Origin: Maritimibacter sp. DP1N21-5
Lineage (GTDB): Bacteria; Pseudomonadota; Alphaproteobacteria; Rhodobacterales; Rhodobacteraceae
DNA length: 64,000 nt
Direction of reading: 5' to 3'
Assembly (NCBI RefSeq): GCF_019218295.1
Contig: NZ_JAHUZF010000006.1
Span: forward strand, 744,001 to 808,000
Part shown: positions 8,908-17,420 of the stretch, in pieces
Position numbering within the stretch: position 1 is the stretch's first letter
Layout of the letters: each line of letters opens with the position of its first letter
Notes under the pieces: generated by a model
The model's input: the letters and a program-made list of their open reading frames with translations, nothing else
Told to the model about the DNA's origin: nothing
Databases searched by the model: none
Position numbers and translations under genes: made by a program

Positions 8908-10674
8908 GTGGCACGCGGGCTGATATCCGGACTTTTCGTGGGCGCGGTGACGTCGGCGCTCGGGCTTGGCGCCGCGGCCCTTCTCGTGGAGCCGGTCGTC
9001 ATCGAAACCGAAGCGCCTAGCGGCGTTCTGGAACCTGCACCCGAGGTTTCTGCTGTCGAACCGGTGCCGTCGATCGAGAGCGGGCCCGATGCCGGGGAGG
9101 GCGACGCCGCGGTCGTTGAAACGTCCGAGGACACGGCGGTATCGGAGCCGGAGGCTGGTGCAGTAGCCCCGGCCGGCGGTGGCTTCGACGAGCCGGTGGA
9201 CGAGGCCATCGACATCCCGCTGGCCGATGCCCCCTCCGCCGAACAGGACACGGCACCTCTGACTGCGGCCCCGGAGAGCGAAGAGCCGGAGCCGGTGTCC
9301 CCGGAAGCGCCTGCGCCGGCTACGGAGGAGTCGGACTCCGTCGATCCTGAGCCGACGCCTCCGGACATGGACACCTCCGAACCTGAGGAAACAACGACCG
9401 CCGGTCCGGAAACGGACGCCCCTGTTGCCGCGCCGTCCGAGACCGATGCGACACCCTCGGCAGATGCAGCAGGATCCCTTGAGACCGCCGAGACGTCTGA
9501 AGCCGAAGAGCCCGCGGAAGAGGATCTCGCGGCCCTGTCCACGGAAACGCCGACGACCGAAGCGCCGACGCCGTCTGACACCGCGCTCGAACCGGTGCCC
9601 GAACCGGTGACTGAGGCCCAGGCGCCGGACGCCGAGGAGACTGAGCCACTTGCAGAGACGGCGGTGACGCCCGACCCGACGCCCGCGCCCGACGCCGCTG
9701 CGCGCGATGTCGTCGCATCGGATCAGGCGGACGCGGAAGCGCCCTCGACGCCTGCCGAGCCAGCCGTTCCTTCCCAGAACGAAACCACACCTGCTGACAC
9801 CGCGCCCGATGCGCAGCCTGCGGCGACGGAAACCGACGACGGCACCATCGTCGCGGGGGCCGGGCAGGTCACGCTTTCCCCCGATATGGCCGAAGACCGG
9901 CTGGGCGGCGATCCCGCGCCGGCGCCACCCGCCGTGTCGGAACGTCTGCCCCGTATCGGCGAAGAACCGGCCGTGGCCGAAAACCCCCTGGTCGAGGACC
10001 TCCCGCTTCTCCGGAAGAATGCGCTGGCGCATAGCTCGATCCCGGACCTGCCGGAAATGGCCGTGGTCCTGATCGACAGCGGGCCGGAGCGTGCCGAGGT
10101 CGGGGATGTGGCGCTGATGCCCTTTCCGCTCTCGGTCGCGGTGGATGCCTCGCAACCCGATGTGGAAACCGCCATCGACTTCTACCGGGCCAACAACGCC
10201 GAGGTCGTGCTCATCGTGCCCTTCCCGCCGGGGGCGACGGCAACGGATGTGGACGTGACGATGCAGGCCTACGAGCCGCTTCTCGACAGGGTCGTCGCGA
10301 TCATGGTGCCCGAAAGCGTGGGCTTTCAGAACGCGGGCGAGGCGGCCACGCAGTTGGCCACCGTGCTGGGCGAGAAGGGGCTTGGCCTTCTGACCTATCC
10401 CGAGGGGCTCAACACCGGGCACAAGACGGCCGTGTCGGCTGGCGTGCCCGCCACGCTGGTGTTCCGCGACCTCGATGCCGAGGGGCAGTCCCCCGACGTG
10501 ATCCGCCGGTTCCTCGACAACGTCGCCTTCCGGGCACGCAATGAAGAAGGCACTGTCGCCGTCGCCCGCGTCCGCCCTGACAGCCTGCAGGCGCTTCTGG
10601 AGTGGTCTTTGGGCAACCGGGCGCAGACCGTGAACTTCGCGCCGCTTTCGGCCCTGCTCCTCGAACAGATGTAG
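8908..10674 (+). CDS. Divergent polysaccharide deacetylase family protein (YibQ-like) with long acidic linker
   Basis: The 588-residue protein starts at GTG 8908, behind an AGGGGG site. An N-terminal membrane anchor ([23 protein letters not shown]) is followed by about 310 residues of Pro/Glu/Ala/Thr-rich low-complexity sequence. The C-terminal ~220 residues are the DUF610 deacetylase-like domain ([30 protein letters not shown] at its start, [16 protein letters not shown] in the middle). This superfamily cleaves N-acetyl groups in polysaccharides, but the divergent branch lacks much of the classical metal site and its activity is not settled. A gene of this type sits near trp genes in Rhodobacter relatives. 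Here it is divergent from trpG. Confidence 0.85.
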   Translation: MARGLISGLFVGAVTSALGLGAAALLVEPVVIETEAPSGVLEPAPEVSAVEPVPSIESGPDAGEGDAAVVETSEDTAVSEPEAGAVAPAGGGFDEPVDEAIDIPLADAPSAEQDTAPLTAAPESEEPEPVSPEAPAPATEESDSVDPEPTPPDMDTSEPEETTTAGPETDAPVAAPSETDATPSADAAGSLETAETSEAEEPAEEDLAALSTETPTTEAPTPSDTALEPVPEPVTEAQAPDAEETEPLAETAVTPDPTPAPDAAARDVVASDQADAEAPSTPAEPAVPSQNETTPADTAPDAQPAATETDDGTIVAGAGQVTLSPDMAEDRLGGDPAPAPPAVSERLPRIGEEPAVAENPLVEDLPLLRKNALAHSSIPDLPEMAVVLIDSGPERAEVGDVALMPFPLSVAVDASQPDVETAIDFYRANNAEVVLIVPFPPGATATDVDVTMQAYEPLLDRVVAIMVPESVGFQNAGEAATQLATVLGEKGLGLLTYPEGLNTGHKTAVSAGVPATLVFRDLDAEGQSPDVIRRFLDNVAFRARNEEGTVAVARVRPDSLQALLEWSLGNRAQTVNFAPLSALLLEQM

Positions 10675-10700
10675 GGTGCGCCTGTCCGGCGCACCCCTTT
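10674..10700. terminator. Bidirectional hairpin terminator
   Basis: A perfect 9-bp stem GGGTGCGCC (10674-10682) and GGCGCACCC (10688-10696) with a five-base loop is followed by CTTTAT. It begins at the last base of the deacetylase stop and ends a few bases before the stop of the convergent gene at 10704, so it can end both transcripts. Confidence 0.7.
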
Positions 10701-10703
10701 ATC

Positions 10704-11990
10704 TCAGACGGCCGCGAGCGCCTGTTTCAGATCGGCGATGATGTCGTCCGCGTCCTCGATCCCGATGGACAGGCGCACCACATTGCTGGCCGCACCCGCT
10801 GCCGCGCGCTGTTCGTCGGAGAGCTGGCGGTGCGTGGTCGACGCCGAATGGATGATGAGCGACCGCGTATCGCCAAGGTTCGCCACGTGGGAGAAGAGCT
10901 TGAGATTGTTCACCAGTCCGACGCAGGCGTCATAGCCGCCCGCGAGCGTCACAGTGAACAAACCCCCGGTCCCGCGCGGACAGATCCGCTTGCCGCGGTC
11001 GTGATAGGGCGACGAGGTGAGCCCGGCATAGGTCACGCGCTCCACCTTGTCGTGTCCTTCCAGCCATTCCGCGACCTTCTGGGCGTTGGTCGTGTGCTTC
11101 TGCATCCGAAGCGACAGCGTCTCGATTCCCATCAGCGTGTAATGCGCTGCCTGCGGGTTCATCGTCATGCCAAGGTCGCGAAGCCCGATGGCGATGGAGT
11201 GAAAGGTAAAGGCCATGGCCCCCAACGCGCCGTGGAAATTGATCCCGTGATAGGCGGGTTCAGGTTCGGACAGGGACGGGAACTTGCCCGAGGCGGACCA
11301 GTCGAACTTGCCCGAATCCACGATGGCGCCGCCGGTCACGGTGCCGTTCCCGGTCAGGTATTTCGTCGTGGAATGAACGACCAGTGTCGCCCCATGCGCG
11401 ATCGGCTGGCAGAGGTAGGGCGAGGCCGAAGTGTTGTCGACGACCAGCGGCAACCCCGCCTTGTCGGCGATGGCGGCGATGGCGTCGAGGTCGGTGATAT
11501 ACCCGCCGGGGTTCGCGATCGACTCGCAGAAAATGGCCCGCGTGTTGTCGTCGATGGCGGCTTCGACGGCCGCGGTATCGTCGAAATCGACGAAGGTGCA
11601 GGACCATCCGAAGCGTTTGAAGACCTGCGTGAACTGGGTGTAGGTCCCGCCGTAAAGCCGGGTCGAGGCGACGATATTGCAGCCCGGCATCATCAGCGGA
11701 TAGAGCGCCATGATCTGGGCCGCGTGGCCCGACGAGGTGCAGACCGCCCCCGCGCCGCCCTCGAGCGCGCAGATCCGGTTGGCCAGGGCACCGACCGTGG
11801 GGTTGGTCAGGCGCGAGTAGATGTAGCCGACCTCTTCGAGGTTGAAGAGCCGGGCCGCGTGATCCGCGTCTTTGAACACATAGGCCGTGGTCTGGTAGAT
11901 CGGGACCTGGCGTGCCCCGGTGGCCGGGTCCGGCTCGGTTCCCGCGTGCACCTGCAGCGTGTCGAAGCCGTTCATCTGTGCGTCCGTCAT
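10704..11990 (-). CDS. metY: O-acetylhomoserine aminocarboxypropyltransferase / sulfhydrylase
   Basis: The 428-residue Cys/Met-metabolism PLP enzyme makes homocysteine from O-acetylhomoserine and sulfide. The family pattern is complete: DTLQVHAGTEPDPATGARQVPIYQTTAY, GYIYSRLTNPT, the phosphate-binding SSGHAAQIMAL region, LPLVVDNTSASPYL, and the PLP lysine in HSTTKYLTGNG near residue 211. The long insertions and total length above 420 fit MetY rather than MetB/MetC (about 380-400). The start at 11990 is the first Met after which homology begins; an upstream in-frame Met adds a non-homologous arginine-rich extension. It may consume sulfide from the sulfur genes further right, but it is not linked to them. 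Confidence 0.93.
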   Translation of the reverse strand: MTDAQMNGFDTLQVHAGTEPDPATGARQVPIYQTTAYVFKDADHAARLFNLEEVGYIYSRLTNPTVGALANRICALEGGAGAVCTSSGHAAQIMALYPLMMPGCNIVASTRLYGGTYTQFTQVFKRFGWSCTFVDFDDTAAVEAAIDDNTRAIFCESIANPGGYITDLDAIAAIADKAGLPLVVDNTSASPYLCQPIAHGATLVVHSTTKYLTGNGTVTGGAIVDSGKFDWSASGKFPSLSEPEPAYHGINFHGALGAMAFTFHSIAIGLRDLGMTMNPQAAHYTLMGIETLSLRMQKHTTNAQKVAEWLEGHDKVERVTYAGLTSSPYHDRGKRICPRGTGGLFTVTLAGGYDACVGLVNNLKLFSHVANLGDTRSLIIHSASTTHRQLSDEQRAAAGAASNVVRLSIGIEDADDIIADLKQALAAV

Positions 11991-12091
11991 ATTCGTCCTC
12001 CCATGACTTGTCCGCCGGGAGGTTAGGGGACAACCGCGCCCCCGACAATCGCCGGGAGCAACGGGGCAACACATTCATCCGGCACGATATT

Positions 12092-12610
12092 TCACGCTGT
12101 CTCCGGGGGGTTGGTCGCCATCCCCGCGAGCCGCAGCGCATGCATCGCCACATCTCCATGCCAGCCCGCCGTCAGGTCGCGAAACCGCGCCGCGTCGTTC
12201 GCATAAAGCGCCCGGATCGCCTCTTCAAAACCCGGGAAATCGCCCGCGATGGCCGAGAGGAACCGATAGGCGGGGTCCGGCGTCGGCGTGCCCGCTTCCG
12301 CGACCATGGCCGCGTCGATCAGCCGTCTGAGCGTCGCCGAGGCGCCCCCGCGTTGGGTGGTCAGCCAGTCCCAGTGCCGGGGCAGGAGCGTGACCTCCTT
12401 CGAGGTAACGCCCAGCTTCGGCCTGCCACGCGCGGGCGCGGCTCCGGTCACGTCAAGGTCGGTCTGCCGTCCCGTCATGTCCTCGAATACCAGCAGGTTT
12501 TCCGGGTGCGGGCCGCGGGGCGCAAGGATCGCGGTCACGGCGGCACGGCTTCCCTGCGCTGCGATGGTGTGGCCGATGAAGGCGGTCAGGGTCGTCTCGG
12601 CTGGTTTCAT
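12092..12610 (-). CDS. DUF2239 family protein
   Basis: The 172-residue protein is recognised by the DUF2239 core GRPKLGVTSKEVTLLPRHWDWLTTQRGGASATLRRLIDAA. This resembles the start of a DNA-binding ribbon-helix or helix-rich protein, but the function is not established. The start is placed at 12610 (MKPAETTLTAF), because the upstream Met would run through a palindrome. It is divergent from the small gene at 12675, and the 64 bases between them carry two copies of a palindromic site, so the pair is likely controlled together. Confidence 0.8.
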   Translation of the reverse strand: MKPAETTLTAFIGHTIAAQGSRAAVTAILAPRGPHPENLLVFEDMTGRQTDLDVTGAAPARGRPKLGVTSKEVTLLPRHWDWLTTQRGGASATLRRLIDAAMVAEAGTPTPDPAYRFLSAIAGDFPGFEEAIRALYANDAARFRDLTAGWHGDVAMHALRLAGMATNPPETA

Positions 12611-12611
12611 A

Positions 12612-12660
12612 TTTACACCCGGGTGAAAATCTGCCACTGGCAATTACACCCGGGTAAAAA
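12612..12660. promoter_or_regulatory. Twin palindromic sites between divergent genes
   Basis: Two sites share the core ACACCCGGGT, one at 12612-12629 (TTTACACCC / GGGTGAAAA, 8 of 9 positions symmetric) and one at 12644-12659 (TTACACCC / GGGTAAAA). Their centres are 31 bp apart, close to three DNA turns, and the first one abuts the DUF2239 start codon. This is the arrangement expected of a repressor or activator acting on both genes. The protein that binds is not known. Confidence 0.6.
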
Positions 12661-12674
12661 GAGAGGCAAGGGAA

Positions 12675-13007
12675 ATGTCGGACCGAACCAAAGCGGACAG
12701 GCGCGCGGCGATCGACGCCTACAAGGAACGCAAGGCCGACTGGTGCCTTGTCGCGATCCGCATCGGCCAGGCGATCTGGGTCAAGGTGGTGGCCGATCCT
12801 GCCGCCTTTGAACGGCGGATGAGCTTCACCCTGCGAACGGGTTCAGCCCCATTGCCCGCCATGGGCGCGGCCTATCGCGAGTCTCCGGACGTTTCGGTCA
12901 AGGTCCTCGAACGGCTGGACGAGGACCTGTCCGACATGGCGCGCGACACGATGATCAAGGCGCGGCTCAAGTATTGGATGGCCGAACTCGGCGCGGGCCG
13001 GTTCTGA
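12675..13007 (+). CDS. GIY-YIG-like nuclease-fold protein, apparently degenerate
   Basis: The 110-residue protein begins MSDRTKADRRAAIDAYKERKADWCLVAIRIG, which matches the start of small GIY-YIG-family proteins found beside regulators in alphaproteobacteria. The later FTLRTGSAPLPAMGAAY and VKVLERLDEDL stretches also fit. The defining GIY...YIG tyrosines are not visible: the corresponding strands read CLVAIRIG and IWVKV. It is therefore probably not an active nuclease. A GAGAGGCAAGGGAA ribosome-binding region precedes the ATG. It is divergent from the DUF2239 gene. Confidence 0.6.
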   Translation: MSDRTKADRRAAIDAYKERKADWCLVAIRIGQAIWVKVVADPAAFERRMSFTLRTGSAPLPAMGAAYRESPDVSVKVLERLDEDLSDMARDTMIKARLKYWMAELGAGRF

Positions 13008-13023
13008 CGGACGCCATCTGGCC

Positions 13024-14118
13024 TCAGCGCATCCAGAAGCCTTCCTTCTTGATCTGGTTGCGCAGCTGCTTTTCCTGCCGGGGCAGGTCGCCTCGGTCGA
13101 ACATCGCCCGGACCTTGTGGCCGCGTCCCTGATAGATCATCCGCAGCATCGGGTCGTAGGATTTCAGCACTTTCTTGACCTTGTTGGGTGCCGCCGACAT
13201 CTCGAGTGCCTCGATGATCGCGTCGGATTCGCGCGCATAGGCGAGGGGCAGGACGCGCCAGTGGCAGGTCACGACGCCGTCGAGACCGGCAAGTTCGGGC
13301 CCCGGACGCCCGCCACCGAAGGACGAGATCACCAGCGGCAGCGCGATCTGGTCGAGCCAGGGAAAGATCTCCTGACAGACCAGCGCCTCTGGCCGGTCGT
13401 CCCGGATCGTCAGCGCCATCTCCAGATAGCGTTGGCCGAAGGCGACCGGGTCCGGGCCGAAGAACCAGCCCGCGTTGAAATAGAGGTAACGCTCCCAGTA
13501 TTCATCCGGCTCGCTCAGGTCGAGCGAGGCCTCGAAGTCGAGCCCGAAGCGGTCGTAGAGCGCTTTCCACGTCGCGCCATAGCCCGGGCCATAAAGCTCT
13601 ATCGTCGGCCATGTGCCTTCGCGCCGCATCGAGGCCGAGGGTTGGTCGAAATCGACGGGGAGCGCGGACAAGGGCTCGGCCACAATGGTGTCGCTGTCGA
13701 AGAAGAAGAAGGGCTCGCCAGCGGGAAGGGCGCTCAGACCTTCGATTTTGTTGCCCTGCGGGTAGGATTCGCCGAAGTGGCGGCTCTCGAAGGGCATCAC
13801 CTCGGCGCCGAGCGCGACGAGCGCCTCGCGCTGGTCCTCGCTCATGCGCGGGTCCGACGACCAGAAGGGCCCCGGCTGCGGTTCAGCGACTATGAGACGC
13901 CCCCTGAAGCCGGGATCGTATTTACGAAGCGAGGAGGCGAAGAGAATCGCCTCATACCCGACCCGGCCTGCCTGTCCGATGACGAGGATGTTGAAAGGGC
14001 GCGGTTTCGGGGGTGTGGCCTTCGCCGTCTTCGTCGCGGACCTGCCCGACGCCTTCTTCGAAGGCGCCCTCGCCGTGCGCTTGGTCGTTCCAGCCGTTTT
14101 CCGCGTGGTCTTTGCCAT
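13024..14118 (-). CDS. Putative glycosyltransferase-like protein with basic N-terminal tail
   Basis: The product has 364 residues. Residues 1 to about 45 are a Lys/Thr/Ala/Arg-rich tail (TTRKTAGTTKRTARAPSKKA) resembling histone-H1-like sequences. The rest looks like a GT-A-type nucleotide-sugar fold: FNILVIGQAGRVGYEAILFASSL, then a metal-binding-type DSD in PFFFFDSDTIV, YFNAGWFFG and an HWRVL strand. I cannot assign donor or acceptor. The ATG at 14118 is chosen because the open frame upstream has no homology-like sequence and the tail begins there. Confidence 0.6.
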   Translation of the reverse strand: MAKTTRKTAGTTKRTARAPSKKASGRSATKTAKATPPKPRPFNILVIGQAGRVGYEAILFASSLRKYDPGFRGRLIVAEPQPGPFWSSDPRMSEDQREALVALGAEVMPFESRHFGESYPQGNKIEGLSALPAGEPFFFFDSDTIVAEPLSALPVDFDQPSASMRREGTWPTIELYGPGYGATWKALYDRFGLDFEASLDLSEPDEYWERYLYFNAGWFFGPDPVAFGQRYLEMALTIRDDRPEALVCQEIFPWLDQIALPLVISSFGGGRPGPELAGLDGVVTCHWRVLPLAYARESDAIIEALEMSAAPNKVKKVLKSYDPMLRMIYQGRGHKVRAMFDRGDLPRQEKQLRNQIKKEGFWMR

Positions 14119-14227
14119 TTGGGTTTGCTCGTCTTTGCCCGCCTCGGGTTTTGCGCCACTATAGGACGCAGCGGGTCCGGTTGGAACGGGCCATGGCATA
14201 TGTTCTGAAAACCAAAAGGAAAACAGG

Positions 14228-14632
14228 ATGAACGGGGCGGCATGGGCGATGGGTGCGGGACTGGCGGTGTCGCTTCTGGCGACGGGCGCGAGCGCGCAGG
14301 ATGCCAAGCAGATTCTCGACCTGACGAAATCGAACTGGGTCGCGGTGCGGCCCTATGACGGGCAGGACCTGCTCTACTTCACGAACCTTCTGGCCTGGCG
14401 CTGCGGCCTGGACGGAATCCGGTACGCGGTGAATGGCGAAGGCCTGTCCCGGCTCGAGACGGAGCCCTGCTATGACGACGAAGTCGCGCCCAATGCCATC
14501 AAGGCCGACGGCATCCAACCCTATCTCGCGTTTCCCCAAGGCAGCGTGAAGCGCGTCACGGTCGAGGTGCGGTTTCCGGATGGCTCGACACAGGTCATGG
14601 ACTATGCCCGCGCCGATGTGATGGCGCGGTGA
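14228..14632 (+). CDS. Secreted protein, unknown function
   Basis: The 134-residue product has a signal peptide ending GASA-QD. The mature region carries two cysteines (WRCGL and EPCYDD) that could form a disulfide, plus FTNLLAWRCGLDGIRYAVNG and KRVTVEVRFPDGS. It begins 109 bases after the divergent glycosyltransferase-like gene, behind AAAAGGAAAACAGG. Roseobacter genomes carry similar unnamed proteins; the function is unknown. Confidence 0.7.
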   Translation: MNGAAWAMGAGLAVSLLATGASAQDAKQILDLTKSNWVAVRPYDGQDLLYFTNLLAWRCGLDGIRYAVNGEGLSRLETEPCYDDEVAPNAIKADGIQPYLAFPQGSVKRVTVEVRFPDGSTQVMDYARADVMAR

Positions 14633-14640
14633 TCAGGCCC

Positions 14641-15162
14641 TCAGAGGTCTTCGGGGTGCAGAAAGGCGCCCCAGGCTCCCGACATGAAGACGCGCGGCAC
14701 GGCGCGGGTTACGGTCACGCGGTCCACATGGCCGATGATGACCGTGTGATCGCCGGCGTCGATCCGGTCCCGGATATGGCATTCGAAGCGCGCGGGGCAG
14801 CTTTGGATCAATGGCACATCGCGGTCGCTCGGGACCCAGTCGACGCCGTCGAAGGCATCGGCGGCGCGCACGAATCCCCGCGCCACGTCGTCCTGATCCT
14901 CGCCCATGATGTGCAGCGCAAAGTTGCTGGCCCCGGCGAATGTGTCGTGCCGTTTCGAGGATTTCGCCGGACACCAGAGGATCAGTGGCGGGTCCATCGA
15001 GACCGAAGTGAAGCTGTTCACCGTGATGCCCATGGGGCCCAGCGGGCTGTTCGCGGTCACGACGGTCACGCCGGTCGCGAAAAGGCCGAGCGCCGCGCGC
15101 ATGTCGTGCTGGGTCTCGGGCGAGGGGGTAAAGGTCCCGGCGGTCAATTGGGTCTTGGGCAT
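14641..15162 (-). CDS. Flavin reductase family protein (FMN-binding split barrel)
   Basis: The product has 173 residues. Conserved flavin-reductase signatures are FATGVTVVTA, PLGPMGITVNSFTSVSMDPPLILWCPAKSSKRHDTF and the strand VIIGHVDRVTV. These enzymes use NAD(P)H to reduce FMN or FAD, often for a two-component monooxygenase. No oxygenase is adjacent, so the partner is unknown. It converges on the secreted-protein gene with eight bases between stops. Confidence 0.85.
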   Translation of the reverse strand: MPKTQLTAGTFTPSPETQHDMRAALGLFATGVTVVTANSPLGPMGITVNSFTSVSMDPPLILWCPAKSSKRHDTFAGASNFALHIMGEDQDDVARGFVRAADAFDGVDWVPSDRDVPLIQSCPARFECHIRDRIDAGDHTVIIGHVDRVTVTRAVPRVFMSGAWGAFLHPEDL

Positions 15163-15261
15163 CGGCGCTCCTGTCGTTGTCCGATACCTAGTCGCGGCAG
15201 GGACCGAGGGGAAGGCCTTGGACCCGGCGCCTCCGCAGAAGGGGTGTGCGCGAAACCCGGC

Positions 15262-16332
15262 TCACTCGGCCGGAGCGAATCCCGAGATCAGGTGCCGCAG
15301 CCCCAATGCCGCGCCCGCCACGATAGCCGCCAGCGTCAGCGGCGCCCCGGCATAGAGCAGTGACATCGCCGACAGCCCCTGACCGATCGAGCAGCCGAAG
15401 GCGACCACAGCGCCGATCCCCATGAGGCTTGCGCCCCCGATCTGGCGCTTGAGTTCGCGCGGGTCCTCGCAGGCCTCCCAGCGGAAGTGCCCCTTGATGA
15501 GCGACCCGATGAAGGCCCCCGTGAGCACGCCCACGACGCTCCCGACACCGAAGTTCACGCTGGTGCCAGAGGCGGTCATGAGCCAGAGGATCGTGTCGCC
15601 GAGCGGGGCCGAGAAGGTATGGCTTTCGACCGGGATCGGGTCAAACCCGTTGGCCGCGACCCAAGCGGTGCCGCCCCAGCCGATCACGACGGCAAGGCCC
15701 GCGACCGCCGCCCAGAGCGCCTTGCTCCGGTCGGCGCGCATCTCGGCCGCGCTGAACATGGCGGCGATGATCACGACGCCCAGACCGATCCCGACGACCG
15801 AGGCCGGCAGGCCCGTGGCCGCTTCAATCCACTGTGCGATGCCGGGCGGTGTTTCGCCGGGGTCGAGCGCACGCTCCGGAAAGATCCACACGCGCAGAAA
15901 CGCGAGCGGACCCGAGATCGTCACATAGGCGGCAAGCCCCATGACCAGCACGATCACGAAGTTCCTCAAGTCGCCGCCACCCAGCCGCGCCAGCGCCCCG
16001 AAGCCGCAGTTCCCGGCCATCGCCATGCCGTAGCCGAAGATGAGCCCGCCCGCGATCGAGGCCAGCGGCATCCAGCCCACCTGGAAGTAAACGGCCTGAT
16101 CCATGTCGAAGGCGCCCATTGCCAGAAGACCGAAGTTCCCGATCATGGCGACGCCGATGGCGATGCCCCACATCCGAAGCCGCACGCTGCTTTCGGCATA
16201 GAGGGCGTCTTCGATGGCGCCGAGCGTGCAGAACCGCCCGAGACGCGCCGAAAGCCCCAGGAGCACACCGCCCAGAAGGCCGACGATGGCCGCAACCTCC
16301 GCGGCACCGATCATGTCGATGAAGTCGCTCAT
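15262..16332 (-). CDS. soxT: YeeE/YedE family permease, SoxT-like
   Basis: The full-size YeeE/YedE (DUF395) membrane protein has 356 residues and about ten membrane segments. Two pseudo-symmetric halves each carry a conserved Cys in a Gly-rich pore motif: GYGMAMAGNCGFGAL and GIGAVVAFGCSIGQGLSA. Members transport thiosulfate or other sulfur compounds across the inner membrane, with the cysteines guiding the sulfur. Its place downstream of soxR and soxS on the same strand, opposite the soxV operon, matches the SoxT position in Paracoccus-type clusters. The substrate direction is inferred. Confidence 0.82.
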   Translation of the reverse strand: MSDFIDMIGAAEVAAIVGLLGGVLLGLSARLGRFCTLGAIEDALYAESSVRLRMWGIAIGVAMIGNFGLLAMGAFDMDQAVYFQVGWMPLASIAGGLIFGYGMAMAGNCGFGALARLGGGDLRNFVIVLVMGLAAYVTISGPLAFLRVWIFPERALDPGETPPGIAQWIEAATGLPASVVGIGLGVVIIAAMFSAAEMRADRSKALWAAVAGLAVVIGWGGTAWVAANGFDPIPVESHTFSAPLGDTILWLMTASGTSVNFGVGSVVGVLTGAFIGSLIKGHFRWEACEDPRELKRQIGGASLMGIGAVVAFGCSIGQGLSAMSLLYAGAPLTLAAIVAGAALGLRHLISGFAPAE

Positions 16333-16512
16333 GCCTACCCGTCCTCCCCGGTTCAGCCCATGTCATCCGATGCCGCAGACGTCGCCCGCGTCACGGATGC
16401 GGGGCCGGGCCGTTCGTCGGATGTTCATGCAGTAAAGCGAATGGGTGCATGTGGAATCAAGCGATTCTCGTCCGGGTCACGTGCAGCCAAGGCCCAATCC
16501 GGCGATCGCGCG

Positions 16513-16872
16513 TTACTCGGCGGCCTTGGCCTTGCCCTGATCGACGGAACAGAACATGTCGTAGATGACTTCGAGCACACGTCTCGGCCGGTCGTCGGCG
16601 AGCGAGTAGTAGATCGCCTTGCCATCGCGCCGTGGCTTGACCAGCCCCTCGAGCCGCAGACGGGCAAGTTGTTGGGAAACAGCGGCTTGCCGCGCGGCGA
16701 GCAGTTCTTCGAGCTCGGTCACCGACTTCTCGCCCGTCACCAGATGGCACAGGATCATGAGCCGGCCCTCATGGCTGATCGCCTTCAGGAAGGCCGACGC
16801 GTCGCAGGCCGAGGCGACCATCATGTCCATGTCTTCTTCAGACATGTTTTCCGTGATCCGTGGCAAGGTCAT
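16513..16872 (-). CDS. soxR: SoxR, ArsR-family repressor with a dithiol sulfur sensor
   Basis: The 119-residue winged-helix protein represses sox genes in the absence of reduced sulfur. From the ATG at 16872 (AGGGA site about nine bases upstream), cysteines fall at positions 42 (MILCHL) and 108 (YDMFCSV). These are the positions known for the persulfide-sensing pair in BigR/SqrR-type relatives. The DNA-binding helix is SVTELEELLAARQAAVSQQLARL. Alternative starts are a GTG at 16899 and an ATG at 16890. It lies between soxT and soxS. The inverted repeats seen across the sox region are its likely operators. Confidence 0.92.
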   Translation of the reverse strand: MTLPRITENMSEEDMDMMVASACDASAFLKAISHEGRLMILCHLVTGEKSVTELEELLAARQAAVSQQLARLRLEGLVKPRRDGKAIYYSLADDRPRRVLEVIYDMFCSVDQGKAKAAE

Positions 16873-16921
16873 TCCCGAAATCCCTAACATCGCTGGCACA
16901 TCTTAACCCGTGCGCCAATGC

Positions 16922-16939
16922 ATGCATATATTTAAATGC
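16922..16939. promoter_or_regulatory. AT-rich inverted repeat between soxS and soxR, possible SoxR site
   Basis: GCAT-N8-ATGC at 16924-16939 is a perfect inverted repeat. Shifted by two bases, the stretch reads ATGC-N8-AAAT, a 6 of 8 match to the ATTC-N8-GAAT pattern seen elsewhere in the sulfur cluster. It lies in the short gap before soxR on the minus strand and could give SoxR control of its own gene. Confidence 0.4.
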
Positions 16940-16949
16940 GAGGGCAATT

Positions 16950-17333
16950 TCAACCGTCGAGGACAGCCTCAGCGGGGTCCCCGACCGGGATATCCTGCGC
17001 CTTCAGCATCATGCCCAGCAGGCCCCAGAAGAAATCCTCGCCTGGATAGCCTTCGATACGAGCCAGTTCACGCCCGTCTTCGGTCAGGATGAAGGTCGGG
17101 GTGAAGTTCACGGGCCGCGCCAAGGTGATCCCGCTGGTGGCGATGTCGTCCTTCTGGACCCGGACAAGCGGGGCGGCCCGGCCTTCGGCGGTCTTGGGAT
17201 ATTCCTCTGAGACGTCCTTGTTCCACGCGCGGCAATAGGCGCAGCCCGGCTGTTCCACCATGACAAGCTCCGCCGCGAGGGCGGGCAGGGGCAGGGCGAC
17301 CACCATCGCCAAGGCCGCAAGGAAATGACGCAT
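16950..17333 (-). CDS. soxS: SoxS, periplasmic thioredoxin-like protein
   Basis: The product has 127 residues: signal peptide (MRHFLAALAMVVALPLPALA) and a short thioredoxin fold with the active site PGCAYCRAW at about residues 29-37 and a cis-proline strand in VNFTPTFILTEDG. In Paracoccus, SoxS reactivates SoxYZ by reducing wrongly linked disulfides. It is divergent from soxV; the 87 bases between them must hold both promoters. It precedes soxR and soxT on the same strand. Confidence 0.93.
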   Translation of the reverse strand: MRHFLAALAMVVALPLPALAAELVMVEQPGCAYCRAWNKDVSEEYPKTAEGRAAPLVRVQKDDIATSGITLARPVNFTPTFILTEDGRELARIEGYPGEDFFWGLLGMMLKAQDIPVGDPAEAVLDG

Positions 17334-17420
17334 GAGAAAATCCGTGTTGACCGAACGCTTGCAAGAAACATAATGCGTTAATGCGATCCGATCAATGATG
17401 CGGCTCGTATGGGAGGATCA

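Noticed and set aside
17341..17420. An ATTC-N8-GAAT operator in the soxS-soxV divergent region
   Set aside because: I searched it and found only repeated ATGCG words, no match with fewer than two changes. SoxR may still bind here by another variant, but I cannot support a site.
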